Positions 44,792 to 54,113 of a DNA stretch of 64,000 nucleotides are shown here, piece by piece. Source of the stretch: Pseudoalteromonas sp. S2755 (GTDB lineage: Bacteria > Pseudomonadota > Gammaproteobacteria > Enterobacterales > Alteromonadaceae); NCBI RefSeq assembly GCF_005886535.1, contig NZ_PNDS01000069.1, positions 1 to 64,000 of the forward strand, written 5' to 3'. The position numbers were made by a program, and so were the translations under genes. The notes beneath the pieces are model-generated. The model did no database searches. It was not told where the DNA came from and saw only the letters and a list, made by a program, of their open reading frames with translations. Position 1 is the stretch's first letter; every line of letters begins with the position of its first letter.

Positions 44792-46126
44792 ATGTCAGGC
44801 TTTGATCCTCTCACTCAGCCACATTGCCAAGGCCAAGCTTTTGCTAACAGTTACTGGGCTGCAACTTGCCCTTTAGGTGCGCCCACCCCTTCACTAGATA
44901 AACCATTACAAGTAGATATTGCGGTGATCGGTGGTGGCTTTACGGGCTTACTTACCGCCTACCACTTGGCAACCACTCATCATCAAAGCGTTGCCCTATT
45001 TGAAGCAAATCAAGTTGGCTTTGGCGCGAGCGCGAGAAATGCAGGGTTTGTGCTACCCAGTACGGGCCGACTTGGCTATGCGCAACTGGCCAAAAAGTAT
45101 GGTTTAGATGTCAGTAAAGCCATATATCAAGAATACAATAACGCCGTTGCTTTAGTGCGAGAACATATCGACACCAATCACATTAATTGCAATGTGCAGG
45201 CATCCGGATATTTGAAAGTTGCACACAATCAGCAGGCATTTTCGCTACTAAAAACGCAGTCTGAGTTTCTCACTGCAACTATGGGTAGCAAGAACCATCA
45301 GTTACTGTCTCAGCAACAACTGACCGAAACCTATATGCATAACCAACAAGGGTTTGGTGCGTTGCGATTTGACAACGCGTTTGGTATTCACCCTTTGAAG
45401 CTGTTGCTCGGTTATAAGGCATTAGCTCAACAAGCTGGTGTACAACTTTACGAAAATAGTCTGGTCACCCGCCACAAGAACCCAAATGGCAACCACCAGC
45501 TAGAAGTGAACGGCCACAAAATTTCAGCAAATAAGGTAGTGATCGCAGCGAATGCTTATGCTCAGCGACAATTTTCGCCGTTAACTCAAGGGCGTTACTT
45601 GCCTATTTTAAGTAGTATTATCGTGACTGAACCTCTTAGTGATGAGCAACTCGCTGCCAAGGGCTTAATCACAGAGCAAGTCGTCATGGATACCAGACGG
45701 CTTAAATACTACTATCGTCGCCTTCCCGACAACCGTATTTTGTTTGGTGGACGAGGTGCGGTGTTTGGACATGATCAGGACAATGCAAAATATCAACATA
45801 ACTTGCGCTCAGCACTTAACGACTGCTTTCCTAACCTCAATGCTAGAGTAGATTATTTTTGGAGTGGTTATATTGCCGCCGCGCTTGATGATCTTCCCCA
45901 TATCTACAGTGAAAATAACACCGGATACGTACTTGGGTATTGCGGCTCAGGTGTGGCGTTTAGTGCACAGGCAAGTATTCGTCTCGCTGAGCAGTTAATG
46001 GGTCGTAAAGTCCCTAATTTACCCATCTATACGAAGCCACTACCCAAGTTTCCAATGCCACGATTACGAAGAGTAGGTCAACTCGCGTATTACCAATATG
46101 CACAAATAATGGACAGGGTGACGTAA
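44792..46126 (+). CDS. FAD-dependent oxidoreductase (DAO family)
   Basis: A 444-residue flavoprotein. ATG of MSGFDPLTQP is chosen because GGAG lies seven bases upstream. The N-terminal FAD motif is IAVIGGGFTGLLTAYHLA (about 36-53), followed by GASARNAGFVLPS, a typical substrate-domain start in the gamma-glutamylputrescine oxidase (PuuB-like) group, and YVLGYCGSGVAFSAQAS near the end. It probably oxidises an amine or amino acid. It overlaps the next gene by one base (TAATG). Confidence 0.85.
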   Translation: MSGFDPLTQPHCQGQAFANSYWAATCPLGAPTPSLDKPLQVDIAVIGGGFTGLLTAYHLATTHHQSVALFEANQVGFGASARNAGFVLPSTGRLGYAQLAKKYGLDVSKAIYQEYNNAVALVREHIDTNHINCNVQASGYLKVAHNQQAFSLLKTQSEFLTATMGSKNHQLLSQQQLTETYMHNQQGFGALRFDNAFGIHPLKLLLGYKALAQQAGVQLYENSLVTRHKNPNGNHQLEVNGHKISANKVVIAANAYAQRQFSPLTQGRYLPILSSIIVTEPLSDEQLAAKGLITEQVVMDTRRLKYYYRRLPDNRILFGGRGAVFGHDQDNAKYQHNLRSALNDCFPNLNARVDYFWSGYIAAALDDLPHIYSENNTGYVLGYCGSGVAFSAQASIRLAEQLMGRKVPNLPIYTKPLPKFPMPRLRRVGQLAYYQYAQIMDRVT

Positions 46127-46656
46127 TGCTCAACGTTACTATTCGTCCGGCTGTTGCTTCTGATGCAGTGACACTTGCCGCGATATCTATTCAAGTTTGG
46201 CTTGATACCTATGCGCAAAAAGGGATCCGTCATGAGTATGCTCAATTCGCGCTAGAAACTTTTTCATCGGCTTACTTTTTGGAACGCATTGAAAGGCCCG
46301 AGTTTAATATTTTCGTTTCTGAGCAAAACGGTCACCTTTTAGGTTTCATTCTGACCAATCACAACTCAGATTATAATAACGAAGGTTATGGTTATGAAAT
46401 TGAAAAACTATATGTGTTAAGACATTTTCAGGGGAAAGGAGTAGGTTCTCAGCTAATGAACTATGCTTCTATAAAACTCGGCCCTTGTTTTTGGCTCTAT
46501 ACTTGGGTAGAGAATCAAGCAAACCTATTTTATGAGAAGTATGGGTTAACTAACGTTGGAAAATTTACGTTTACGTTCTATGAGTGGGAAATTGAAAATA
46601 ACGTTTTTCGTTCATCTAACACTTTAAAACACTTGTCGAATATCGCGCAAAGGTAA
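46126..46656 (+). CDS. GNAT family N-acetyltransferase
   Basis: A 176-residue GNAT with EIEKLYVLRHFQGKGVGSQL as the CoA-binding segment (just split at the Q/R-x-x-G-x-G/A core) and YEKYGLTNVGKFTFTFYEWE at the end. ATG overlaps the stop of the oxidoreductase. Third gene of the GNAT-oxidase-GNAT operon; likely acts on the same amine pathway (inference). Confidence 0.8.
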   Translation: MLNVTIRPAVASDAVTLAAISIQVWLDTYAQKGIRHEYAQFALETFSSAYFLERIERPEFNIFVSEQNGHLLGFILTNHNSDYNNEGYGYEIEKLYVLRHFQGKGVGSQLMNYASIKLGPCFWLYTWVENQANLFYEKYGLTNVGKFTFTFYEWEIENNVFRSSNTLKHLSNIAQR

Positions 46657-46671
46657 CATAAAAGATGTATA

Positions 46672-46699
46672 GATACAGCCGCCGGTTAGCGACTGTATC
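46672..46699. terminator. Hairpin between convergent genes
   Basis: GATACAG pairs with CTGTATC, with a further CGC/GCG inside. A strong stem without a clear T-run. It probably ends one or both of the convergent transcripts. Confidence 0.45.
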
Positions 46700-46707
46700 T
46701 CGCTCGT

Positions 46708-47394
46708 TTAAAAGCTATATCTTAAGTTCATACCAAAATTATCGTATTCGTCTACATTTCTATAGCTGATATTGGCTGAGATGCTGTCGGTAAATTGGTA
46801 ACTAAGCTTGGCTAAGTATACAAAGTTAGTTTCGCTTTCATCGTCTTGAATGCGCTCAACACCGAGACCAACGCGCGCATTCAGATCTCCAAACGAGTGC
46901 TCGTAGGCAGCTTCGATATGGTAATGATCACTCGTGTCACTCTCTTTATCAGAGAAGATTTCTTGATAACGGTAACCATCGTTAGATGTAATATTTGTGA
47001 TGCCTGAATAATCCAGTTCTAATTTATATCTAGAATAACCGCCATATACATCAACAAAACCTGCATCTGTTACATCAAATTGATGACCAACTAAAAGGGT
47101 AAGATAATTTAAATCTGTCTCAACTTTAACCGTTGCCTCTATATTTGCGTAATAATCGCTTTCGATTAAAGTATCATTAAAGTCATCACTTAATGCCGCA
47201 TAAGTACCTTGAAGATAAAAGCCGTCAAAAGCCTTGTTGACCGTAATTGCGATACCCGTAGGCTTGAATTCATCAACGCCATCAAGCGTGATTTTTCCGT
47301 AGCCTAGTTCAACGAAGTCTGTTGAGTTTGCTAGACAGGCTGTTGATGCAAATAGTGCTGATACTAATGCCACTTGCTTTAAAGTTGAATTCAC
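46708..47394 (-). CDS. Outer membrane beta-barrel protein, paralog A
   Basis: A 228-residue protein. The start is proposed as GTG (MNSTLKQVALVSALFAS), because GGAG lies six bases upstream and its paralog next door has the same GTG arrangement; ATG starts upstream would lengthen the N-terminus. Signal peptide ends CLANS. The mature part alternates beta-strands (ISANISYRNVDEYDNFGMNLRYSF at the end, in two strands) and ends with Phe, as in small outer-membrane barrels. Function unknown. Confidence 0.65.
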   Translation of the reverse strand: MNSTLKQVALVSALFASTACLANSTDFVELGYGKITLDGVDEFKPTGIAITVNKAFDGFYLQGTYAALSDDFNDTLIESDYYANIEATVKVETDLNYLTLLVGHQFDVTDAGFVDVYGGYSRYKLELDYSGITNITSNDGYRYQEIFSDKESDTSDHYHIEAAYEHSFGDLNARVGLGVERIQDDESETNFVYLAKLSYQFTDSISANISYRNVDEYDNFGMNLRYSF

Positions 47395-47632
47395 GATCCA
47401 CTCCATCATTCTCGTAGTTAATTCGTGGCGCATACTACTGAAACTACATATAAATACAACCAGAACCTAAAACAAATACAATATGACTTTGTAACAAAGC
47501 TTGTTGCTATTAATCAAAGGGTTAACTTGTTCGAGTTCAACTTATACCAAGCGGAAGAAGATTAGATAGACATTTTAGAAGTGGATGTCATGCCGTTCAC
47601 ACCAAGGTTAACGGCATCACAGGGCGTTGTCG

Positions 47633-48328
47633 TCAGAAGCTATACCTCAAATTCAGGCTGAGGGTATTGTAGACCTCAGCATTTCTATAGCTCACGTTTG
47701 CAGAAATATTATTGGTAAAACGATATCCAACCTCGGCCAAATACACTAAATTATTCTCACTTACATCATCCTGGATCCGCTCAAAGCCCACACCTAACCT
47801 AAAGTTAAGGTCTACATGTGTATAGTCATAAGCAGCTTCTAAATGATAATGATCACTTGACTCATTTTCCCCTTGATCAAGAAATAATATAAGTTCTTTA
47901 TTGGTGTAACCATCATAGTACGTCGTATTGACTAAGCCTGAATAAGCTATCTCCAATCTATGCCTAGAATAACCGCCATAAATATCAATAAGGCTATGAT
48001 CATTCAAATCAAACTGCTTCCCGGCCAATAGGGTATAAGTTCTAGAGTCAACATCGAAATCTAATGTAGTTAATACGTCTTCTTCTGCACCATAAACTAT
48101 TCCGGTAACCGCGACATCATCAGCCATAAGAGCAGAGGAGCCTTCAAGGTAAAGCCCACCAAATTCTATATTTGCTGTAATGACAAAGCCTCTAGGTTCA
48201 ATCTCACTGACGCTATCGAACGCTATCCGACTAAATCCAAGCTCCATAAAATTTGTTGAACTGGCGATGCTAGGTAATGAAGCTAACATGGCGGTAAGAT
48301 TTATTGCCATAGTTGAAACTGATTTCAC
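47633..48328 (-). CDS. Outer membrane beta-barrel protein, paralog B
   Basis: A 231-residue paralog of the neighbouring barrel. Shared blocks are SSDHYHLEAAYDY, VGFERIQDDVSENNLVYLAE and ISANVSYRNAEVYNTLSLNL, ending in RYSF. GTG start (MKSVSTMAINLTAMLAS) with AAGGA seven bases upstream, like paralog A. Signal peptide ends SIAS. The pair arose by duplication. Each has its own upstream region of about 200 bases, so they may be expressed differently. Confidence 0.65.
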   Translation of the reverse strand: MKSVSTMAINLTAMLASLPSIASSTNFMELGFSRIAFDSVSEIEPRGFVITANIEFGGLYLEGSSALMADDVAVTGIVYGAEEDVLTTLDFDVDSRTYTLLAGKQFDLNDHSLIDIYGGYSRHRLEIAYSGLVNTTYYDGYTNKELILFLDQGENESSDHYHLEAAYDYTHVDLNFRLGVGFERIQDDVSENNLVYLAEVGYRFTNNISANVSYRNAEVYNTLSLNLRYSF

Positions 48329-48600
48329 AATCATATCCTTGTTGATAGTTCCATGATTAGAACCCAATATAGATACAAATTATTCGCATAGCAAATGCTT
48401 TGCAATATAAGCAGCCTAAAAAGACCTTACCACCTCCCTCTTTCTTTATTCAAAAGCATTAATCGAGCTCTCTCTTTTAGCCAGCAAAGATAAGCTCCCC
48501 TGTTGCTCAACTTTTGCTTAGATTACCAGACGGCAAATCGAGCGTCGCGACCAAAACACACTCAGGGGAACAAAAGCCAAACAGCGAAGGTCAATAGGCC

Positions 48601-49584
48601 CTAGTCATACTGCGCTTTAATTTTTAGAATTTCTGGTAGGTTTTCATCGAGTAATTCAACTAATTTAGGGTCAAAGTGTTTACCGCTTTCAGAGTGGATA
48701 AAGGCCAATGCCTTTTCAATAGGCCAAGCCTCTTTGTATGGGCGTTTTGAAGTAAGTGCATCAAACACATCCGCAAGTGCACAGATCCGTCCTTCAAGTG
48801 AGATTTCTTCCCCTTTTAATCCTTTTGGATAACCGCTTCCATCAAATTTCTCGTGGTGCTCCATTGCCATTAAATATGCAAGCTTGACGAGTTTTGAATC
48901 AGAGTCCGCGAGTATGTTTGCACCCAGTTCAGCATGTTGTTTCATCACTTCATATTCTTCGGCATCTAAACGTCCAGGTTTCAGCAAAATGCTGTCGGCA
49001 ATACCGACCTTGCCAATATCATGCATTGGTGCAGCGAGCATCAAATCTTCCGCATACGCTTCCGGTAAACCACAAGCTTTAGCAAGCACAAAGCAGTAGC
49101 GGCTCATTCTTGCAATGTGTTGGCCTGTTTCATTGTCTTTGTATTCCGCTGCCTGACCGAGTCGCTGCATCAGTTCAACGTATGCACTTTTAAGCTCAGT
49201 GGCACTCACTAAAGACAAGTGCGTTTTTACTCTGGCTCTAGTTATCGCAGGGCTGATTGGCTTTGTAATGTAATCAACACCACCTAGCTCAAAGCCTCGA
49301 GCTTCATCAAACTCTTCACTCAAGGCGGTAACAAAAATCACCGGGATCCTCGCCGTAGATGGAGCCTCTTTTAATTTAGAGCAAACTTCAAAGCCTGTCA
49401 TTTCTGGCATCATAACATCGAGTAAAATTAAGTTAGGTAGTTCCTTATCTACTAACTCCAGCGCTAATTTTCCTGACTTTGCAAACTTCATACGATATTG
49501 ATTGCCCAGCGTTTGCTTTAGAATTTGCAAATTTGTTGCTTCATCGTCAACGGCTAGGATAAGAGGTTTGTGGTCATTTATCAT
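48601..49584 (-). CDS. HD-GYP domain response regulator
   Basis: A 327-residue protein. Receiver domain (9-122), phospho-acceptor in LILLDVMMPEMTG. HD-GYP domain (about 150-320): HD in MHDIGKVGI and the GYP box in HHEKFDGSGYPKGLKG. This domain hydrolyses cyclic di-GMP, so it is likely a phosphorylation-controlled phosphodiesterase. Its start overlaps the kinase stop by one base; the two work together. Confidence 0.92.
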   Translation of the reverse strand: MINDHKPLILAVDDEATNLQILKQTLGNQYRMKFAKSGKLALELVDKELPNLILLDVMMPEMTGFEVCSKLKEAPSTARIPVIFVTALSEEFDEARGFELGGVDYITKPISPAITRARVKTHLSLVSATELKSAYVELMQRLGQAAEYKDNETGQHIARMSRYCFVLAKACGLPEAYAEDLMLAAPMHDIGKVGIADSILLKPGRLDAEEYEVMKQHAELGANILADSDSKLVKLAYLMAMEHHEKFDGSGYPKGLKGEEISLEGRICALADVFDALTSKRPYKEAWPIEKALAFIHSESGKHFDPKLVELLDENLPEILKIKAQYD

Positions 49585-52500
49585 TACACATCAGTACTCA
49601 TTAATTGTGCGAGAATTTCCTCCGCACGTTCAAATTCAAAATCATCCAATGCATGTTTCAACGCCTCTACCTGGCTTCGGTAAGTAAGAGGAGCACTTTC
49701 TAACAAAGCGTCGAGCACATCATCCTCAACTTGTGCCTCATCTATCATCTCTTTTGCTTGTAGTAAGTTTTGCTTAAACAAGAAAACGTCGCCCTCACTC
49801 AGCGCGTTGGTCACAACTTCTTCATCACTCAAGCCAACCACGTCGTCTAATTTTTCAATAATGAGCGCCATTTTAGTTCTCAAGCGCTCGTCAATCTCCT
49901 TTTTACCCTCTATTTGCTCTAGCAGAGCAAATAGTGTCTCCAAAGCCAAGTTTCCAGCAATGCCTTTGATAGTATGAATACTCTGTAGTACAACATTCGT
50001 AAACTGGCCTTCGTGAGCAAATAGTGCTATCACCTCTTCTCTTTTATCTTCCCAAAAACGCGCTAACTCTTTTAAAAACCGAGCTTCACTGCCCCACAAA
50101 TTTATCGCTCTAGCTCTATTAATAAGCTGTTTGTTGGTGGTTTGCCTTACTCCAATCGACGTATGAGCAATACTGATATGGAGCGTCTCAGCAATAGTGC
50201 GAGTTAAATCTTCTATCACCACAGGTTTTGAAGCAAATGCAGCCATACCAGCCGCTTTTGCAGCCGCTCTATCCTCGCCTAACACACTCGCGGTAAGTGC
50301 TATTACCGGTGTCTCTTGTTGCCTGTTTTCTTGTTCATATGCTTTGATAGCGCGCGTCGCCTCAAGTCCATCACAACCCGGCATATGGATATCCATTAGA
50401 ATAAGATCGTATTGTTGCATTTTTGCTTTTTCGATGGCCTCAAGCCCATCTCCTGCAACCTCTATACTATGACCTTGCTTTTCAAGTAATAAACTCAACA
50501 ATTCGGTATTTTGTTGAATGTCATCAGCAACCAAGATCCTTAACGGGGGAAGTTCGACATGAACGTCTTGTGCTACTGCAAATGCCGCTATTTTCTTAAG
50601 AGGCACTGTAAAATAGAAAGTAGACCCTTTTCCAAGCTCACTATGAGCCCATATTTTTCCACCCATTAACTCGACTAGTTGGCGACTAATGGTCGTCCCA
50701 AGGCCTGTACCACCAAAGCGGCGGCTCATGCTCTCATCAGCCTGCTCAAAGGGATTGAAAATTGAATCTAGTCTATCGTTGGCAATCCCTATACCTGTGT
50801 CCGCAATTTTAAACAGCACATAATCGTCATGAGAGGACTCAACGCTAAGCTCTACGCTGCCCTGTGCAGTAAACTTAATGGCATTACCCAATAAATTAAC
50901 TAATACCTGCCGTAAGCGATCGGAAGCTCCATGGTAAGTTTGATGCAAAGTATGACTCATCGTGAGTTCTAGTTTTAAGCCTTTTTTCTTTGCTTGATAC
51001 CAAAACGTCGATACCACGTTGTCGAGTAGCTCAGAAATACAGAAATCATTTTCAATCAGATCAAGCTTGCCTTGGTCTAACTTAGCAGAGTCTAAAATAT
51101 CATTAAGTAAGTGCAACAGTGCCTTTGCACTGGTAAGAATAGTATTTACATGCTTACTTTGATCAGGCTTCAGCGCAGACTCTCGAAGTACTTCACTAAA
51201 TCCTAAAATGGCATTCATCGGCGTGCGGATTTCATGACTCATGTTCGCCAAAAACGCTTGCTTGGAAGCCGCAGCGCTTTCAGCGATGCTTTTCGCCGCA
51301 CGCAGCTCATCTTCCATTTGCTTACGCTCACTAATATCGAGTAATACGCCAGCGATTCCTTCGACCTTACCCGCTTGGTCATACTCAAACGAGCCTTTAT
51401 CAAGTACCCACCTAGTATGGCCAGATTTGTGTAATATCCTATATTCCAAGGAATAACTCGCTTTACCACTTTGCAGCGCTTGTTCAACGACATCGTGAGT
51501 TAAATTGATATCGTCTTCAACAATCAAGCTGGAAAAATGGACTTGCCCAGACATAAATTCCTCTGCCCGATAGCCTGTAAGCTGCTCCACAATGGGGCTT
51601 ACGAAAGATAGCGTCCAGTCGCTATCAATATTGCAGCGAAAAGCAACACCAGGCATATTATTTAACAGTGTTCGATAACGCGCTTCCTGCTCAATCAGCG
51701 CTTTTTCCATTTGCTTTTGCGCTGTTAAATCTGTAATGAAGCCAACATAAAACGCGCTTTGATCTTTTAACTCAACCTCGCCAATTCCCAGCCGAATAGG
51801 TACTAGATGCCCTTGCTTATGTAGCGCCTTGATTTCACGGCCAACCCCTTTAAATTGCTCAAGATAAGCGATGTCAAAAGCGACACCTGTCTGCGCTTCT
51901 TTGGGTTTAGGCAAAAACACGGCAACATTGCGACCAAGTGTCTCTCCCTCAGACCATCCCAAAATTCGTTCAAATAATGGATTACAGCTCTTGATTATCC
52001 CTTCACCATTGATAGTGATGATCCCATCAACCGCCGTTTCAAGAATCGCTGCAAGCCTAGATTCATTCGCGGCTTTGTCTGCAGCCACCGAACGGTACTT
52101 GCTAGCTGTGTGAATAAGCGCAGATAAAGCACTAATGATCATACTGACGGCGGCAATAAACAGCGCAAGCGATTGTGTGTGTTGCTCTTGTATCTCTAGG
52201 CTAATAACTGGTGAGTCAGATACAAACTTTGCCGCCTGCATGCCTGTGTAATGCATTCCCGATACCGATGCACCAAGCGCCAAAGCGCCTAACCATCTGA
52301 CGATACTAGTATTGTTATCACTGATATAATCGCGCAGCTTACTTCTTGCTTGAATTGCAATGAAGGCAAGAGACACTGCAACAATAATTGATAAACCAAA
52401 AAGTGCGGGGTCATAACCCAACATAGGGCCAAGCTGCATGGCTTCCATACCGCTATAGTGCATAGTACCTATACCGGCCCCCAAAATGACAGCGGCGAGC

Positions 52501-52868
52501 CCTTTTATTGCAAGTGTGACGTTGGGTCGAGTTATCAAATCGAACGAAACCCAACAGCCTAAGAAAGCAGGAAAAATAGACGCCGCAGTAAGCCAAGGAT
52601 CGTAATCCACTTCAACACAGAGTGAGAACGCCAACATGCCAATGAAGTGCATACTCCAAATACCACCAGACATGGCCACAGCACCGCCAAATTTTGCGAG
52701 CCGATTTATACGACTATTTTGATTTTGCTCAGCAAAGTCGATCTGGATAAGCGTAAAAAATGAGGCAATAACAGCCACCAGCACGGACAACGCCACAAGC
52801 GTAGCGTCATAAGTTCCGTTGAGTAGCAACTCTGGTGCGGGATCGGTTACAAAAAACGTATTTAACAT
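49584..52868 (-). CDS. Hybrid histidine kinase with MHYT sensor, two PAS and HPt
   Basis: A 1094-residue membrane kinase. The N-terminal MHYT sensor (about 15-235) has seven membrane segments with three copies of the MHxxGM-type motif (MHFIGM, MHYSGM, MHYTGM), proposed in the family to bind copper or gases. Then come PAS 1 (about 270-390), PAS 2 (about 395-520), HisKA (NMSHEIRTPMNAILGFSEVL), ATPase (NLLGNAIKFT; DTGIGI; GGTGLG), a receiver (ILVADDIQQNTELL ... DLILMDIHMPGCDG) and a C-terminal HPt (SIHTIKGIAGNLA). It probably passes phosphate to the HD-GYP regulator next to it. Confidence 0.92.
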   Translation of the reverse strand: MLNTFFVTDPAPELLLNGTYDATLVALSVLVAVIASFFTLIQIDFAEQNQNSRINRLAKFGGAVAMSGGIWSMHFIGMLAFSLCVEVDYDPWLTAASIFPAFLGCWVSFDLITRPNVTLAIKGLAAVILGAGIGTMHYSGMEAMQLGPMLGYDPALFGLSIIVAVSLAFIAIQARSKLRDYISDNNTSIVRWLGALALGASVSGMHYTGMQAAKFVSDSPVISLEIQEQHTQSLALFIAAVSMIISALSALIHTASKYRSVAADKAANESRLAAILETAVDGIITINGEGIIKSCNPLFERILGWSEGETLGRNVAVFLPKPKEAQTGVAFDIAYLEQFKGVGREIKALHKQGHLVPIRLGIGEVELKDQSAFYVGFITDLTAQKQMEKALIEQEARYRTLLNNMPGVAFRCNIDSDWTLSFVSPIVEQLTGYRAEEFMSGQVHFSSLIVEDDINLTHDVVEQALQSGKASYSLEYRILHKSGHTRWVLDKGSFEYDQAGKVEGIAGVLLDISERKQMEDELRAAKSIAESAAASKQAFLANMSHEIRTPMNAILGFSEVLRESALKPDQSKHVNTILTSAKALLHLLNDILDSAKLDQGKLDLIENDFCISELLDNVVSTFWYQAKKKGLKLELTMSHTLHQTYHGASDRLRQVLVNLLGNAIKFTAQGSVELSVESSHDDYVLFKIADTGIGIANDRLDSIFNPFEQADESMSRRFGGTGLGTTISRQLVELMGGKIWAHSELGKGSTFYFTVPLKKIAAFAVAQDVHVELPPLRILVADDIQQNTELLSLLLEKQGHSIEVAGDGLEAIEKAKMQQYDLILMDIHMPGCDGLEATRAIKAYEQENRQQETPVIALTASVLGEDRAAAKAAGMAAFASKPVVIEDLTRTIAETLHISIAHTSIGVRQTTNKQLINRARAINLWGSEARFLKELARFWEDKREEVIALFAHEGQFTNVVLQSIHTIKGIAGNLALETLFALLEQIEGKKEIDERLRTKMALIIEKLDDVVGLSDEEVVTNALSEGDVFLFKQNLLQAKEMIDEAQVEDDVLDALLESAPLTYRSQVEALKHALDDFEFERAEEILAQLMSTDV

Positions 52869-53045
52869 AGCAACACGGATAGTAAGATATTCTTAAAGTC
52901 TAGCTTTCTAGGACTGAGTTTGACAGAAAAAATCGCTGTCAAAACAAGATTTCAGGATAAATTCACGTTTATTGTGGGCTAGTACTGTCTCATTAGGCAA
53001 TGTAAAGACATTATAGGGACAAATATTCGGTGTAGCCATTGCAGG

Positions 53046-54113
53046 CTATTCGTATCCGACTAGCTCAGCGTACCCTTCACCTGTATAGCCGCCGGACACC
53101 CTTACTCTTCCTTCCCAATACGGGATAGTCAACTGGTTTCTCGCATCACGATTTATACTTTCTATCAGAATAACAGGTCTATGCTTTAGCCGTAGTTGCC
53201 ATTTAAGTGGATAACTTACTCCATCTAACGAAACCTGCTCCAAAACACTCAATTGAATATCCTTATGGGCTATTTCTGTCGCTCTACCCTCTGCTGTAAT
53301 TTCAGTACCCCGGCAATCTTTGTAGATTTGTTGGCTATCACGAATGCAAAATACCATTAGTGCACCATTCGACCTGTCTTGACCCCGAATACTAAACCAG
53401 TCCCAGCCGCGCTGTGCTTTGCTGATAAACGAGGAAGACCATTCTCTATCGAGCCACGCGTTACCGCTAACTTGATGGGTTGCACCTTGAAAAGTAAGCT
53501 CACCCGTGACGCTTAAAAAAGGATAGCTATAGTAAATGGAGGCATGGCCATCGGACGTTTTTTCACTGTAGCCATTCTTCCCATGAAACACTATCGGACT
53601 TTTTTTCAGTGTTAAATTAACACGATTTTTTCCTTCCTCAGCATGGAGCGTTAACGGAAAAAATGTTTCCATCTCGCTGCGCAAATACCAATTATCTAAT
53701 TGCGTGATAAATGGGTCAGCTTGAATTTTTACTTGACCTGCTCTGCCGTACCGTTCGAAAGCTTGATGCTTAGTATTGTCTTGAATTGCAAAATGCGCAA
53801 AATATAACTCACCATCCCACCATGGACTGGCATATTGAACACTGGCAACAGAGGTTCTAAATAGCGTCCATTGAACACCAAATTCCTGCCCTGAGTCACT
53901 TTTTAAGTTTGCAGTAACATACCACCATTCAATGCCTTGATCAGGATGGCTGCCGTGATCAAGTGGAAAACTCAATTGGTATGACGGAGAAACCGGCTCA
54001 CCTAATTCAAGATTGAAAAAATCATTTTTTGAATTAGGGGCTTCTGATAATTCCGGTGTGCAGCCAACTCCCACAATTAGCAGTAATAAAACGATAAAAT
54101 AATTAGTCTTCAT
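53046..54113 (-). CDS. Lipocalin-like lipoprotein, AttH/CrtC family
   Basis: A 355-residue lipoprotein (lipobox IVGVGC, Cys18). The mature part has the AttH/CrtC two-lipocalin signature: PLDHGSHPDQGIEWWYVTANL, GVQWTLFRT, AFERYGRAG and WLDREWSSSF with WFSIRGQDRS. It follows the FtsX-type permease, overlapping it by 11 bases, as in AttEFGH-like operons. Likely a periplasmic lipid- or hydrophobic-ligand-binding partner of the transporter. Confidence 0.85.
   Translation of the reverse strand: MKTNYFIVLLLLIVGVGCTPELSEAPNSKNDFFNLELGEPVSPSYQLSFPLDHGSHPDQGIEWWYVTANLKSDSGQEFGVQWTLFRTSVASVQYASPWWDGELYFAHFAIQDNTKHQAFERYGRAGQVKIQADPFITQLDNWYLRSEMETFFPLTLHAEEGKNRVNLTLKKSPIVFHGKNGYSEKTSDGHASIYYSYPFLSVTGELTFQGATHQVSGNAWLDREWSSSFISKAQRGWDWFSIRGQDRSNGALMVFCIRDSQQIYKDCRGTEITAEGRATEIAHKDIQLSVLEQVSLDGVSYPLKWQLRLKHRPVILIESINRDARNQLTIPYWEGRVRVSGGYTGEGYAELVGYE

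Noticed and set aside
52869..53045. Riboswitch in the gap before the MHYT kinase
   Set aside because: No conserved core such as a c-di-GMP (GEMM) motif can be seen by eye; only AT-rich sequence.
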